This document shows, one piece after another, positions 1 to 5,057 of a DNA stretch of 5,270 bases (positions are counted from its first letter, which is position 1; each line of letters opens with the position of its first letter). The notes under the pieces were generated by a model that was given only the letters and a program-made list of their open reading frames with translations, was not told the origin of the DNA and did not search any database. The translations under genes and the position numbers were made by a program. The DNA comes from Planctomycetaceae bacterium (GTDB taxonomy: Bacteria > Planctomycetota > Planctomycetia > Planctomycetales > Planctomycetaceae). Where the stretch lies: positions 1-5,270 of the forward strand of contig WFOZ01000137.1 of assembly GCA_015487825.1 (NCBI GenBank), written 5' to 3'.

Positions 1-1015
1 AGCTAGGATGATCGTGACGGGTGCCATTGGTGGATATGAAGAAATGGGGGCTGTCCACGAGAGCGAGTAAGCCTGGGCTAGTGTTGCACGCACTTCCGTG
101 GTGCGCGAGTTTAACCGCATCGAAAATCGTTGGTCCCTTCGGTGCTAGTGTGGTAACTATGTCATCAGCCCGCGAATCACCGAGAAACAGTAGTCGTTGG
201 CCTTCAATCTCCACGATCAAGGAAATAGAACTTCCGTTTGTTACGGAACTGTCGGGGAAATAAACCTCCGCCAAATCGACATCCGATGAGGAGAGCAATT
301 GTTCACCAGAATTAACCACTTCGTGGGCGCAGAGAAATTCGAAGACATCGTCGAGTTCTTCCAAAGATCCGACCAATCCAAGCCGACGGATTTCCGAAAT
401 CCACCACTGCGTCAAAGCTTTTAACCGCTCTATGTTTGGGCCGAGAATCTTGATCTTAGCTTGCGGTAAGCAGTGTTCAATTAGCCTTTCTCCCCCTATT
501 GGAATAGTTCCAGCTTGGGTATTCCATTGATAGCCACCATCGCGTAACAGTCGTGCAAGTGAGTTGCCTTGGCGCGCACTAATTTCTTGTTCAAGAATGT
601 TTACTTCGGGAAGTGGATATCCTCGAAGGCGTATTTCCTTTAGCAGCTCTACATCATCCAGACGCATTGCGGGTTGTTCCAAGGTCCCAGGTACTAGGCT
701 TCGTAAGCTGTTAAATAACACCTCTCGCACAGGTATGATGATCGGCACTTCAGCAGTGCCATTCATACTGAAGAATGATAAAAGTCCAGCGATATGGTCG
801 GCATCAATGTGTGTTGCGACTACAAGGTCAAGCACGTAGTCGCTTGCCGCGAGGCTTTCTAAATCAGATCTAATGTACTTCTGAAAAGTCTCGGCAAAGC
901 CTCCATCAATGAGCATGGCGAACGAACTAACCGACGCTCTCAAAAGGAAAGCATCACCATTTTTTGCGGGATAGCTTTTTATTTCAACCATGCCGTCTAT
1001 GTTCTCTAGCGCCAT
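1..1015 (-). CDS. MBL-fold metallo-hydrolase, ComEC-like, 3' end missing
   Basis: A minus-strand frame stays open for 338 codons from ATG at 1015 to the left edge, so the C-terminus is outside the window. It shows the ordered motifs of a metallo-beta-lactamase hydrolase: LIDGG at residues 35-39, the zinc-binding THIDADH at 68-74, FLGDS at 277-281, KLAHHGS at 302-308 and a final STNGTRHDHPS at 328-338. The late AHHGS and HxHPS motifs are those of the ComEC/Rec2 hydrolase domain. No membrane segments are seen, so this is a stand-alone, probably cytoplasmic enzyme. Family members cut phosphodiester or related bonds; the substrate here is unknown. Residues about 90-260 form an insertion between the metal motifs. 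Neither ATG has a good ribosome-binding site. Homologues often begin near MVEIKSYPAKNGDAF, so codon 9 (ATG at 991) may be the true start. An in-frame TAG lies 12 codons upstream of 1015. Stand-alone ComEC-like hydrolases occur in defence islands, but this role is only inferred. Confidence 0.9.
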   Translation of the reverse strand, partial: MALENIDGMVEIKSYPAKNGDAFLLRASVSSFAMLIDGGFAETFQKYIRSDLESLAASDYVLDLVVATHIDADHIAGLLSFFSMNGTAEVPIIIPVREVLFNSLRSLVPGTLEQPAMRLDDVELLKEIRLRGYPLPEVNILEQEISARQGNSLARLLRDGGYQWNTQAGTIPIGGERLIEHCLPQAKIKILGPNIERLKALTQWWISEIRRLGLVGSLEELDDVFEFLCAHEVVNSGEQLLSSSDVDLAEVYFPDSSVTNGSSISLIVEIEGQRLLFLGDSRADDIVTTLAPKGPTIFDAVKLAHHGSACNTSPGLLALVDSPHFFISTNGTRHDHPS

Positions 1016-1196
1016 GTTGATAACGGAGCAGTACCACAAGCCTGATCGCTAAATCCATTACTGATTCCCCAATTTTTGGTTATTCCATTATTTCCTAATG
1101 AAAATCCACCCTTCCAAAAAAATAATGGGGCAGGTCTTTCATCGTGCTGTTAGTGCTCATTTTTGTATGTACTTCTATTGAATAATGAAATTTGAT

Positions 1197-1403
1197 TTAT
1201 TCCTCATTGAGAACGCTTGGTTGATTATTGATGTAAGCGGGTAAAGCTTTAGGCTCTAATACCCAGACAGAATCCCTCTTATTACTACGATTATCCTTAA
1301 TGTACCAGCCAGGGAGTACCACAATTAGGAGCCAGAGTAAAATCTTTGAACGACTCCTTTGGGTTGAATGCAGACATAAAATACGGAGCACTGTAATATC
1401 CAC
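1197..1403 (-). CDS. doubtful small membrane-type ORF or gene remnant
   Basis: An open frame of 68 codons starts at GTG and ends at TAA. It is not recognised. Residues about 21-35 (SKILLWLLIVVLPGW) would make one membrane segment, followed by a polar tail rich in N, K, R and P. No convincing ribosome-binding site precedes the GTG. A second minus-strand frame overlaps it: ATG at 1428 begins MKMKIIGKSGYYSAPYF and stops at 1297 after 43 codons. That frame looks equally protein-like and also lacks a Shine-Dalgarno sequence. Only one can be the main reading. The two may be parts of one gene broken by a frameshift, or both may be chance. The ORF lies immediately past the insertion-sequence end, so its upstream region has been replaced by the element. 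Confidence 0.25.
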   Translation of the reverse strand: MDITVLRILCLHSTQRSRSKILLWLLIVVLPGWYIKDNRSNKRDSVWVLEPKALPAYINNQPSVLNEE

Positions 1404-1460
1404 TTTTGCCTATAATTTTCATTTTCATACGAAAAATTTAAATGGCATTTATCATATCTA

Positions 1461-1489
1461 GTACACCGTCCATGTTATATTGTCGGATA
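1461..1489 (+). repeat. left terminal inverted repeat of the IS630 element
   Basis: It starts GTACA at the element edge and contains the blocks CCATGTTAT and TTGTCGGATA. Compared with the other end it differs at four of 29 positions. The stop codon of the transposase (TAA, 1475-1477) lies inside this repeat, so the gene fills the element right to its edge. Confidence 0.9.
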
Positions 1490-2095
1490 GAGATGCTTTA
1501 ACTTTATCCGAGCATCCTCAGTTGTGAAGCGCCAGTTCATGTCACTTTTGATGGCATTCCGATTTTTTACCCAAGCTGATACTTCCTGCTTTAAATATTC
1601 TCTATCTGCCATACGATCACTCATGCATTGCCGGGATAATAGGCTAAATTCAATTTCAGCCATGTTGAGCCAGCTCCCATGTTTAGGGGTGTAGCAAAGC
1701 TCCAGTCTATCAAGTAACCTCCGCGCTTCTGCTGGCTCAAATACCTTATATAGAGATGCGCCTGTATGAGTATTTAGATTGTCCATAACTAACCGAATCT
1801 TTGTCGCATTCGGATAATCTTCATCCACGAGCTTTTTGATTTGCATGGCCCAATCTTCTGCAGTCCGTCTTGCCGTCACATCAACACGCCTCCAGCCGCG
1901 CAGGGGTTCAAAAAATATAAACAGATTGCTGGTACCATTGCGCTCATATTCAGTGTCGTAGCGTTCGGGTTTTCCTGGTTCCATGGGAAGCTTTTCACGT
2001 GTTTCACGCAGATGTTGCTTACTGCTTTCATCCATACAAACTACGGGGAAAGCTTCATCATAGGGTTGTTTGTAAATGTTTAGGACGTTTTCCAT
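1475..2095 (-). CDS. IS630 transposase, C-terminal DDE catalytic part (orfB)
   Basis: This frame carries the RNase H-like DDE nuclease that cuts and joins the element ends. Counting from the ATG at 2095, the catalytic triad is visible: D22 in VVCMDESSKQ, D105 in VMDNLNTHTG and E147 in HGSWLNMAEIEF. The terminal stretch NWRFTTEDARIKLKHLYPTI is also intact. The ATG at 2095 has no ribosome-binding site and is probably not a real start. The frame is open further upstream to the A run at 2165-2172 and encodes family sequence there (KEWCIPAKENAEFVCA), which shows that the protein is meant to be made as a fusion with the upstream frame. The stop codon lies in the left inverted repeat. The alternative to recoding is a simple frameshift mutation that inactivates this copy. 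Confidence 0.9.
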   Translation of the reverse strand: MENVLNIYKQPYDEAFPVVCMDESSKQHLRETREKLPMEPGKPERYDTEYERNGTSNLFIFFEPLRGWRRVDVTARRTAEDWAMQIKKLVDEDYPNATKIRLVMDNLNTHTGASLYKVFEPAEARRLLDRLELCYTPKHGSWLNMAEIEFSLLSRQCMSDRMADREYLKQEVSAWVKNRNAIKSDMNWRFTTEDARIKLKHLYPTI

Positions 2096-2141
2096 GGCAC
2101 AAACAAATTCGGCATTTTCTTTAGCGGGTATGCACCACTCT

Positions 2142-2606
2142 TTACGTTGCCAGGGTTTGATCTCTTTTTTTTAAAACCAGGCGCACAGTCTCTGAGCTAA
2201 CGGAATCTACATAACTCAGCTCTACCATTGTTTTAGCTAGCAATCTCAAATTCCAACGCTTATATCCTTCTGGCGGCTCAGAGCAGGCGAGTGCAATCAA
2301 ATAGGCTTCTTGGTCCCCATCTAATCGTGGTGCCCTTGAACGTTTGCGCACTTCCCTTTCCAGTGCTTTTTCCAGCCCCTCTTCTACCAATCGCTGCCGG
2401 GTTCGTTCTACTGTTCGATCACTCACTTCAACTGATTTCGCAATCTCTATATCTTTAAGGCCAGGGCCTTCAGGGCCAATATCGGCCTTAAGAAGAATTT
2501 GTGCTCGTTGGCGTTTATATGCTGCTGCTTCCCCTGTTTTAACTAACTTGCTGAGTTTCTGGCGCTCAGCTGCACTTAATCGAACAATATACTTTTTTGC
2601 AGGCAT
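2142..2606 (-). CDS. IS630 transposase, N-terminal part (orfA, DNA-binding)
   Basis: This 154-residue frame starts at ATG 2606, preceded 8 bases upstream by AGGTG, a fair ribosome-binding site. It holds the DNA-binding half of an IS630 transposase. Residues 1-45 are basic. A helix-turn-helix lies about 50-75 (LKDIEIAKSVEVSDRTVERT). A second helical, basic segment follows at about 78-145, ending in SSETVRLVLKK. In full-length relatives the protein continues into the DDE domain. Here the frame runs through eight A residues (2165-2172) and then reads only RDQTLAT before stopping. If one A is dropped, the sequence continues as EIKPWQRKEWCIPAKENAEF into the DDE half, giving a single protein of 376 residues, normal for the family. 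The product alone should bind the element ends but cannot catalyse transposition. Confidence 0.9.
   Translation of the reverse strand: MPAKKYIVRLSAAERQKLSKLVKTGEAAAYKRQRAQILLKADIGPEGPGLKDIEIAKSVEVSDRTVERTRQRLVEEGLEKALEREVRKRSRAPRLDGDQEAYLIALACSEPPEGYKRWNLRLLAKTMVELSYVDSVSSETVRLVLKKRDQTLAT
2165..2172 (-). other. A8 tract joining the two transposase frames (slippage site or indel)
   Basis: On the coding strand eight A residues follow GGTTTT and precede GAGATCAAACC. Reading seven A residues instead of eight gives the frame VLKKEIKPWQRKEW, which joins the two transposase halves without a gap. The needed shift is +1 (or -2), so an ordinary -1 ribosomal slip would not restore it. RNA polymerase slippage on the homopolymer, making some transcripts one base shorter, would. 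A one-base insertion mutation is the plain alternative. Confidence 0.75.
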
Positions 2607-2667
2607 TACCGGTGCACCTCATAAATAAGATTAAATTGGATTTGTATCTCATTTATTTTACAGTGTT

Positions 2668-2696
2668 TATCCGACAAAATAACATGGGCAATGTAC
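2668..2696 (-). repeat. right terminal inverted repeat of the IS630 element
   Basis: Read on the minus strand from 2696 it starts GTACA and carries the same CCATGTTAT and TTGTCGGATA blocks as the left end, with one differing base between those blocks and three in the segment before them. It lies on the upstream side of the transposase, 61 bp before its start codon. Confidence 0.9.
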
Positions 2697-2705
2697 TAGT
2701 TTAAT

Positions 2706-2966
2706 CTATGCGTCACCCTCATCTTCTGCATATGGCAAGTTTGGCAGTCGGTCACACTCGTCATATATTCCATAAACATCTTCACCATCATCAAGCTTAC
2801 CGACTCGATAGTTATAGTGACCAGAAATGGAATTCACCTGACTGCTCTTTTCTTCTTCAGAGGTTGTACCAGCAACAAATCCCACTATGCCTGCCGCAAT
2901 TCCAAGTGCGCGTTTGATCCCTGAAGGTGAGGCTTCCCACATCTGCTCGATTTTGTTTCTCGTCAT
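2706..2966 (-). CDS. small acidic protein of unknown function (86 aa)
   Basis: The frame starts at ATG 2966, with AAGGA 8 bases upstream. This start is preferred over the TTG two codons earlier, which overlaps the spacing of that site. The protein is not recognised. It has a short basic, amphipathic N-terminus (MTRNKIEQMWEASPSGIKRA) and a glycine/alanine-rich hydrophobic stretch at about residues 20-34 (ALGIAAGIVGFVAGT), long enough for a short membrane or helix-packing segment. An acidic tail follows, with GHYNYRVGKLDDGEDVYG at 49-66 and EDEGDA at the end. The gene lies downstream of the toxin gene on the same strand, 146 bp away, so it may share its transcript or use its own weak promoter. 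Its stop codon is only 7 bp from the duplicated CTAG target of the insertion sequence. The coding frame is intact. Confidence 0.65.
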   Translation of the reverse strand: MTRNKIEQMWEASPSGIKRALGIAAGIVGFVAGTTSEEEKSSQVNSISGHYNYRVGKLDDGEDVYGIYDECDRLPNLPYAEDEGDA

Positions 2967-3015
2967 GACCAAAATCCTTCTATCTTTCCCACTCTGACTT
3001 TAATCTACCGGACAT

Positions 3016-3038
3016 TTATCCACAATTCCTGTGGACAA
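3016..3038. promoter_or_regulatory. inverted pair of DnaA-box-like 9-mers
   Basis: TTATCCACA (3016-3024) equals the DnaA-box consensus. Five bases later TGTGGACAA (3030-3038) is the same 9-mer inverted with one change. As RNA the minus strand can form a nine-pair hairpin with one G-U pair. No T run follows on either side, so it is not a typical terminator. It lies 50 bp upstream of the start of the small acidic gene. It could be an operator, a DnaA-responsive site or chance. No replication gene or iteron array is visible nearby. Confidence 0.4.
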
Positions 3039-3041
3039 CCC

Positions 3042-3070
3042 TGTGTACATTTAGCTGCACTGCCAGTCAA
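3042..3070 (-). promoter_or_regulatory. weak candidate promoter for the small acidic gene
   Basis: On the minus strand TTGACT (3070-3065) is separated by 17 bases from TACACA (3047-3042). The first matches the -35 consensus at five of six positions. The second matches the -10 consensus at only three. Transcription from here would start close to the DnaA-box-like inverted pair, leaving a leader of about 70 bases before the ATG at 2966. The assignment is tentative. Confidence 0.25.
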
Positions 3071-3114
3071 TTCAGTCCCGCCCAGCATTGTACAATTATC
3101 AATCACTCTGAATT
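3069..3114. repeat. inverted repeat spanning the toxin stop codon
   Basis: AATTCAG at 3069-3075 pairs with CTGAATT at 3108-3114, which includes two bases of the toxin stop codon. Inside the loop is the perfect palindrome ATTGTACAAT (3087-3096). The loop is long and no T run follows, so a standard rho-independent terminator is not supported. Together with the nearby DnaA-box pair this makes the spacer unusually rich in dyad symmetry. Confidence 0.4.
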
Positions 3115-4027
3115 AACGATTTTTGCTCCAAGCACTCTCTGGAGACCAGTGCCCTTGAAAACTTTCTCCTGCCGCTATGGCATCAGAAACCGGCATCAAA
3201 AACCGTTTAATCTCCTCCACCACATCAGATAATGGACATTCCTCAAGCCTGTTTTTCCTTAGAAAAGCTATCCATTGCGTTTGCTTGTGTTGATCTTCAT
3301 AAAAACCTTGTGACAACCCAATGGGCACAGCCTGGGGCAAGGGTGTCTGTCGATGTTGAAATGTCGCCTGTATGGCACTTTGCAATACATCACCCTCGAA
3401 TTCCGAATATTTTGCCAATATCCATAAGTCAAAGTAGTCCTTGAGCCGACTATTGGTCATTCCGAGCATAACCATGGCTTCAAACTTTTCAGCTACCACG
3501 GTATACCTGGGATAGACCCGCAAATGAGGTGCCGGAAGGTCATCAAGCAGGCATGGATATATCACCTCTTCCGGGGCAGGTGTCACCACATCTCCAAAAC
3601 CAATATCAACCTGAATCGGGCATCGCGCCCCTGCCAATATCCCGGTAAAAGTAACCCTAACTCCTGCATAATTGGCCTCTTTGCGGATCTCCTCGGCACA
3701 TACTGTTTCTGGATCAAACTCTATTCCATCCTCAACAGGCATCATACAGAGTTCCCTAAAAACAGCCGTCAGAGAATCCAGCTCTGAGGGGCCAAAACCA
3801 AGCATATCAGCATCCCGCGTGGGTCGGTGTGGTACATCAAACCAAAGATCAAACAACAAAGCCCCTTTGAGCAGGAAATGATCACGGTGAGCGGAGATAC
3901 TCAAGCGATAGAGCACCCGTTCCAGTGCATAACGCACCAGAACCAGGGTGAAATCAGAACCATCAGCCTTGGCTCGGTTCCGTAAACGTGCCCGCACCGA
4001 TGCAGCAAGGTTGGCTTTTTCACTCAT
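3113..4027 (-). CDS. abiEii: type IV toxin-antitoxin nucleotidyltransferase toxin, AbiEii family
   Basis: This 304-residue protein belongs to the AbiEii/AbiGii nucleotidyltransferase family (DNA polymerase beta-like fold). Visible motifs are LKGALLFDLW at 53-62 followed by RPTRDADML at 68-76, where D72 and D74 are the likely metal-binding pair. QVDIGFGD follows at 139-146, with D141 as a third candidate acid. VVAEKFEAMVMLGM at 177-190 and SRLKDYFDLW at 193-202 carry the conserved K181, K196 and D200. In characterised members this enzyme halts growth, some by adding nucleotides to tRNA, and it is restrained by the AbiEi partner. The start is ATG 4027, which overlaps the antitoxin stop as ATGA and implies translational coupling. 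The reading frame remains open 21 codons further upstream, but that extension would lie wholly inside abiEi. Length and motifs look intact. The exact target of this toxin is not known. Confidence 0.95.
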   Translation of the reverse strand: MSEKANLAASVRARLRNRAKADGSDFTLVLVRYALERVLYRLSISAHRDHFLLKGALLFDLWFDVPHRPTRDADMLGFGPSELDSLTAVFRELCMMPVEDGIEFDPETVCAEEIRKEANYAGVRVTFTGILAGARCPIQVDIGFGDVVTPAPEEVIYPCLLDDLPAPHLRVYPRYTVVAEKFEAMVMLGMTNSRLKDYFDLWILAKYSEFEGDVLQSAIQATFQHRQTPLPQAVPIGLSQGFYEDQHKQTQWIAFLRKNRLEECPLSDVVEEIKRFLMPVSDAIAAGESFQGHWSPESAWSKNR

Positions 4028-4626
4028 ACCAGTGACTCCAGATAGGGACGCATCACATTGGTCACTCGACAGATGCCTGCATATTGCCAAAGCTCATCCA
4101 TGCTCACACGCTTCTCATGCCAGGCAGCTCGCAGCGCCTCTAGCGCCACATCCAGCCCGATCTTATTTCGGAACTTGAAACAATCAACCACTGTCTTTGC
4201 TACTCCATATACCCGGATCTCAACACCATCGACCATGTGGATTTCTACCCCTTCTGTAAGCGCTTTACCTGAAAAGCGAAAAACCCGTATAGGTGGATAG
4301 TCCAGTTTAGGTGGTCGAGACTTATTCGGAATTGCTATCCAAATCTCAAACGGCGACTGCGTAGTAAGGTTATGGAAACGCAGTGCAGTCAGCAGACAAA
4401 ACACACATTGTGAAGCATGACTTGCTACCTGGATCAGCCCCTCATGCTCCGACATTGAATGATCCGGCAGGGTGTAGAGACCCCGCCCCACTCGCACTAG
4501 CCGTCCCTGACGAACAAGCCGTGTCAGCACAACACGGGGAATACCCAGTCGGTTAATTTCTTCCGACCTGATGACCCCCTGGCTATCAGCAAGCCCCAGG
4601 ACAGCAGATTTATACTCTTGTGCCAT
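4024..4626 (-). CDS. abiEi: type IV antitoxin and autorepressor, AbiEi family
   Basis: This 200-residue protein starts at ATG 4626. Residues about 5-55 form a winged helix-turn-helix: GVIRSEEINRLGIPRVVLTR is the helix-turn-helix and GRLVRVGRGLYTLPD the wing. The C-terminal part holds the family signature VYGVAKTVVDCFKFRNKIGL at about 138-157, followed by ALEALRAA. In studied AbiE systems this protein neutralises the nucleotidyltransferase toxin without forming a stable complex and represses its own operon by binding inverted repeats at the promoter. It is the first gene of the pair, and its TGA stop overlaps the toxin ATG by four bases. No strong ribosome-binding site precedes it (GGAAC lies about 15 bases upstream). 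The length is normal for the family. Confidence 0.94.
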   Translation of the reverse strand: MAQEYKSAVLGLADSQGVIRSEEINRLGIPRVVLTRLVRQGRLVRVGRGLYTLPDHSMSEHEGLIQVASHASQCVFCLLTALRFHNLTTQSPFEIWIAIPNKSRPPKLDYPPIRVFRFSGKALTEGVEIHMVDGVEIRVYGVAKTVVDCFKFRNKIGLDVALEALRAAWHEKRVSMDELWQYAGICRVTNVMRPYLESLV

Positions 4627-4650
4627 AAAGAGGATATTGTTCCAATGTGC

Positions 4651-4672
4651 AGGTTAATCTATATATTTACCT
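4651..4672. promoter_or_regulatory. inverted repeat at the abiE -10 element, candidate AbiEi operator
   Basis: AGGTTAA at 4651-4657 is inverted as TTACCT at 4667-4672, with one base missing from the second arm. The 22-bp dyad covers the -10 hexamer and the expected start point. AbiEi antitoxins are known to autorepress by binding inverted repeats of about this size at their promoter. That this one is bound is an inference. Confidence 0.45.
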
Positions 4673-4686
4673 ATATTATGAAACAA
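4658..4686 (-). promoter_or_regulatory. abiE operon promoter
   Basis: On the minus strand TTGTTT (4686-4681) and TATAGA (4663-4658) are separated by exactly 17 bases. Each matches four of six consensus positions, in a very AT-rich stretch. Transcription would begin near 4651, giving a leader of about 25 bases before the abiEi ATG at 4626. The position fits the operon well. Confidence 0.55.
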
Positions 4687-5018
4687 TCCTGTTGGAAATC
4701 AACCGTTGAACCCAAAAGACTTACGCGGCCCTCTCAGCTCACCAAGGAATCCACAAACATTCAAGGAATAACCCTCACCTTGGAAATCGATGGTTTTTTT
4801 CAGCACTCAAGCTTGGACACAACTGGCGTCAGAGGAGAGAAAAGGAAATGAGAAAAAGGCTAAAAAGGGCAAATCAAGGGAAGGGAGGGATTAATGGAAA
4901 GGCCTTGCCCAAAAGGGCTACGCCTAAAAAAACGGTGTAAATGGACATATAAACAGAATATGCACACTGGCATGACGATGTTTTAAAAAACCCTCGAAAA
5001 TGGGAGTAAGGGTTATTT
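4687..5018. other. non-coding spacer between divergent genes
   Basis: No convincing gene is seen in this stretch between the abiE promoter and the right-hand leader ORF. The open frames on either strand lack ribosome-binding sites and recognisable content. It holds an 8-base direct repeat CAAGGAAT (4743-4750 and 4762-4769), inverted CCAAGG/CCTTGG (4742-4747/4778-4783), a GC-rich hairpin at 4900-4925 and an inverted AACCCT/AGGGTT (4989-4994/5009-5014). Purine-rich, A-rich tracts dominate 4830-4900. Confidence 0.5.
4900..4925. repeat. hairpin with two stacked stems
   Basis: AGGC (4900-4903) pairs with GCCT (4922-4925), and GCCC (4907-4910) pairs with GGGC (4915-4918) around an AAAA loop. The two stems are separated by a symmetric three-by-three internal loop. 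Seven A residues begin just downstream on the plus strand. On neither strand does a T run follow the hairpin, so it does not look like an intrinsic terminator. Confidence 0.45.
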
Positions 5019-5028
5019 ATGGACATAT
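4941..5028 (+). repeat. 10-bp direct repeat ATGGACATAT
   Basis: ATGGACATAT occurs at 4941-4950 and again at 5019-5028, 78 bp apart. The second copy is the beginning of the leader ORF upstream of the right-edge gene. In the first copy the same start reads only Met-Asp-Ile before a stop. The repeat may be a trace of a small duplication or chance. Confidence 0.4.
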
Positions 5029-5057
5029 TATTTAGATCGAAGATGATACCGCCATGA
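5019..5057 (+). CDS. 12-codon leader ORF, or frame-broken start of the next gene
   Basis: ATG at 5019 is preceded by TAAGGG, with about 7 bases between AAGG and the ATG, the best ribosome-binding site in this region. It reads MDILFRSKMIPP and stops at TGA 5055-5057. Its stop overlaps the ATG of the next gene as ATGA, while that gene has no ribosome-binding site of its own. This fits translational coupling. The alternative is that the ORF is the true N-terminus of the next gene, disconnected by a one-base indel somewhere between 5036 and 5053. Confidence 0.3.
   Translation: MDILFRSKMIPP

Larger units (their letters stand above)
1461..2696 (-). mobile_element. IS630-family insertion sequence, complete, 1236 bp
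   Basis: The element is bounded by 29-bp inverted repeats that match at 25 positions. At each end it is flanked by TA within CTAG (TA at 1459-1460 and 2697-2698). Insertion at TA with duplication of TA, often in CTAG, is characteristic of the IS630 group of the Tc1/mariner superfamily. The length and the two-part transposase (N-terminal helix-turn-helix, C-terminal DDE) fit this family. Removing the element and one TA joins the region after the small acidic gene directly to the region upstream of the ORF at 1197-1428. Both ends and the catalytic residues are intact, so the copy looks recent. Activity depends on how the frame break in the transposase is bridged. Confidence 0.93.

Noticed and set aside
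21..839. Plus-strand open frames (21-263 and 564-839)
   Set aside because: They lie inside the minus-strand MBL hydrolase, whose frame carries all the catalytic motifs; the plus-strand products show no recognisable content.
1..1015. Beta-lactam resistance enzyme
   Set aside because: The late AHHGS and HDHPS motifs are those of ComEC-type hydrolases, not of antibiotic-hydrolysing metallo-beta-lactamases, and there is no signal peptide.
1101..1127. T-rich tract on the minus strand as a terminator
   Set aside because: Seven T residues are present but no GC-rich inverted repeat precedes them; the nearby AGCAC pair is a direct repeat, not an inverted one.
4028..4090. A 21-codon N-terminal extension of the toxin
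   Set aside because: It would lie wholly within abiEi; the ATG at 4027 with the ATGA overlap and the family-like start MSEKANLAASVRARLRN is the better start.
4743..4769. CRISPR or repeat array
   Set aside because: Only two copies of an 8-base repeat are present, with no regular spacing or further units; no CRISPR-like array is seen anywhere in the window.
4618..4851. Plus-strand frame of 77 codons across the abiE promoter
   Set aside because: Non-ATG start with no ribosome-binding site, overlaps the operon promoter and abiEi start, and its product is not protein-like in composition.
4900..4935. Hairpin followed by a run of seven A residues as a terminator
   Set aside because: A terminator needs a T run after the stem on the transcribed strand; here plus-strand A residues follow it, and on the minus strand the T run comes before the stem.
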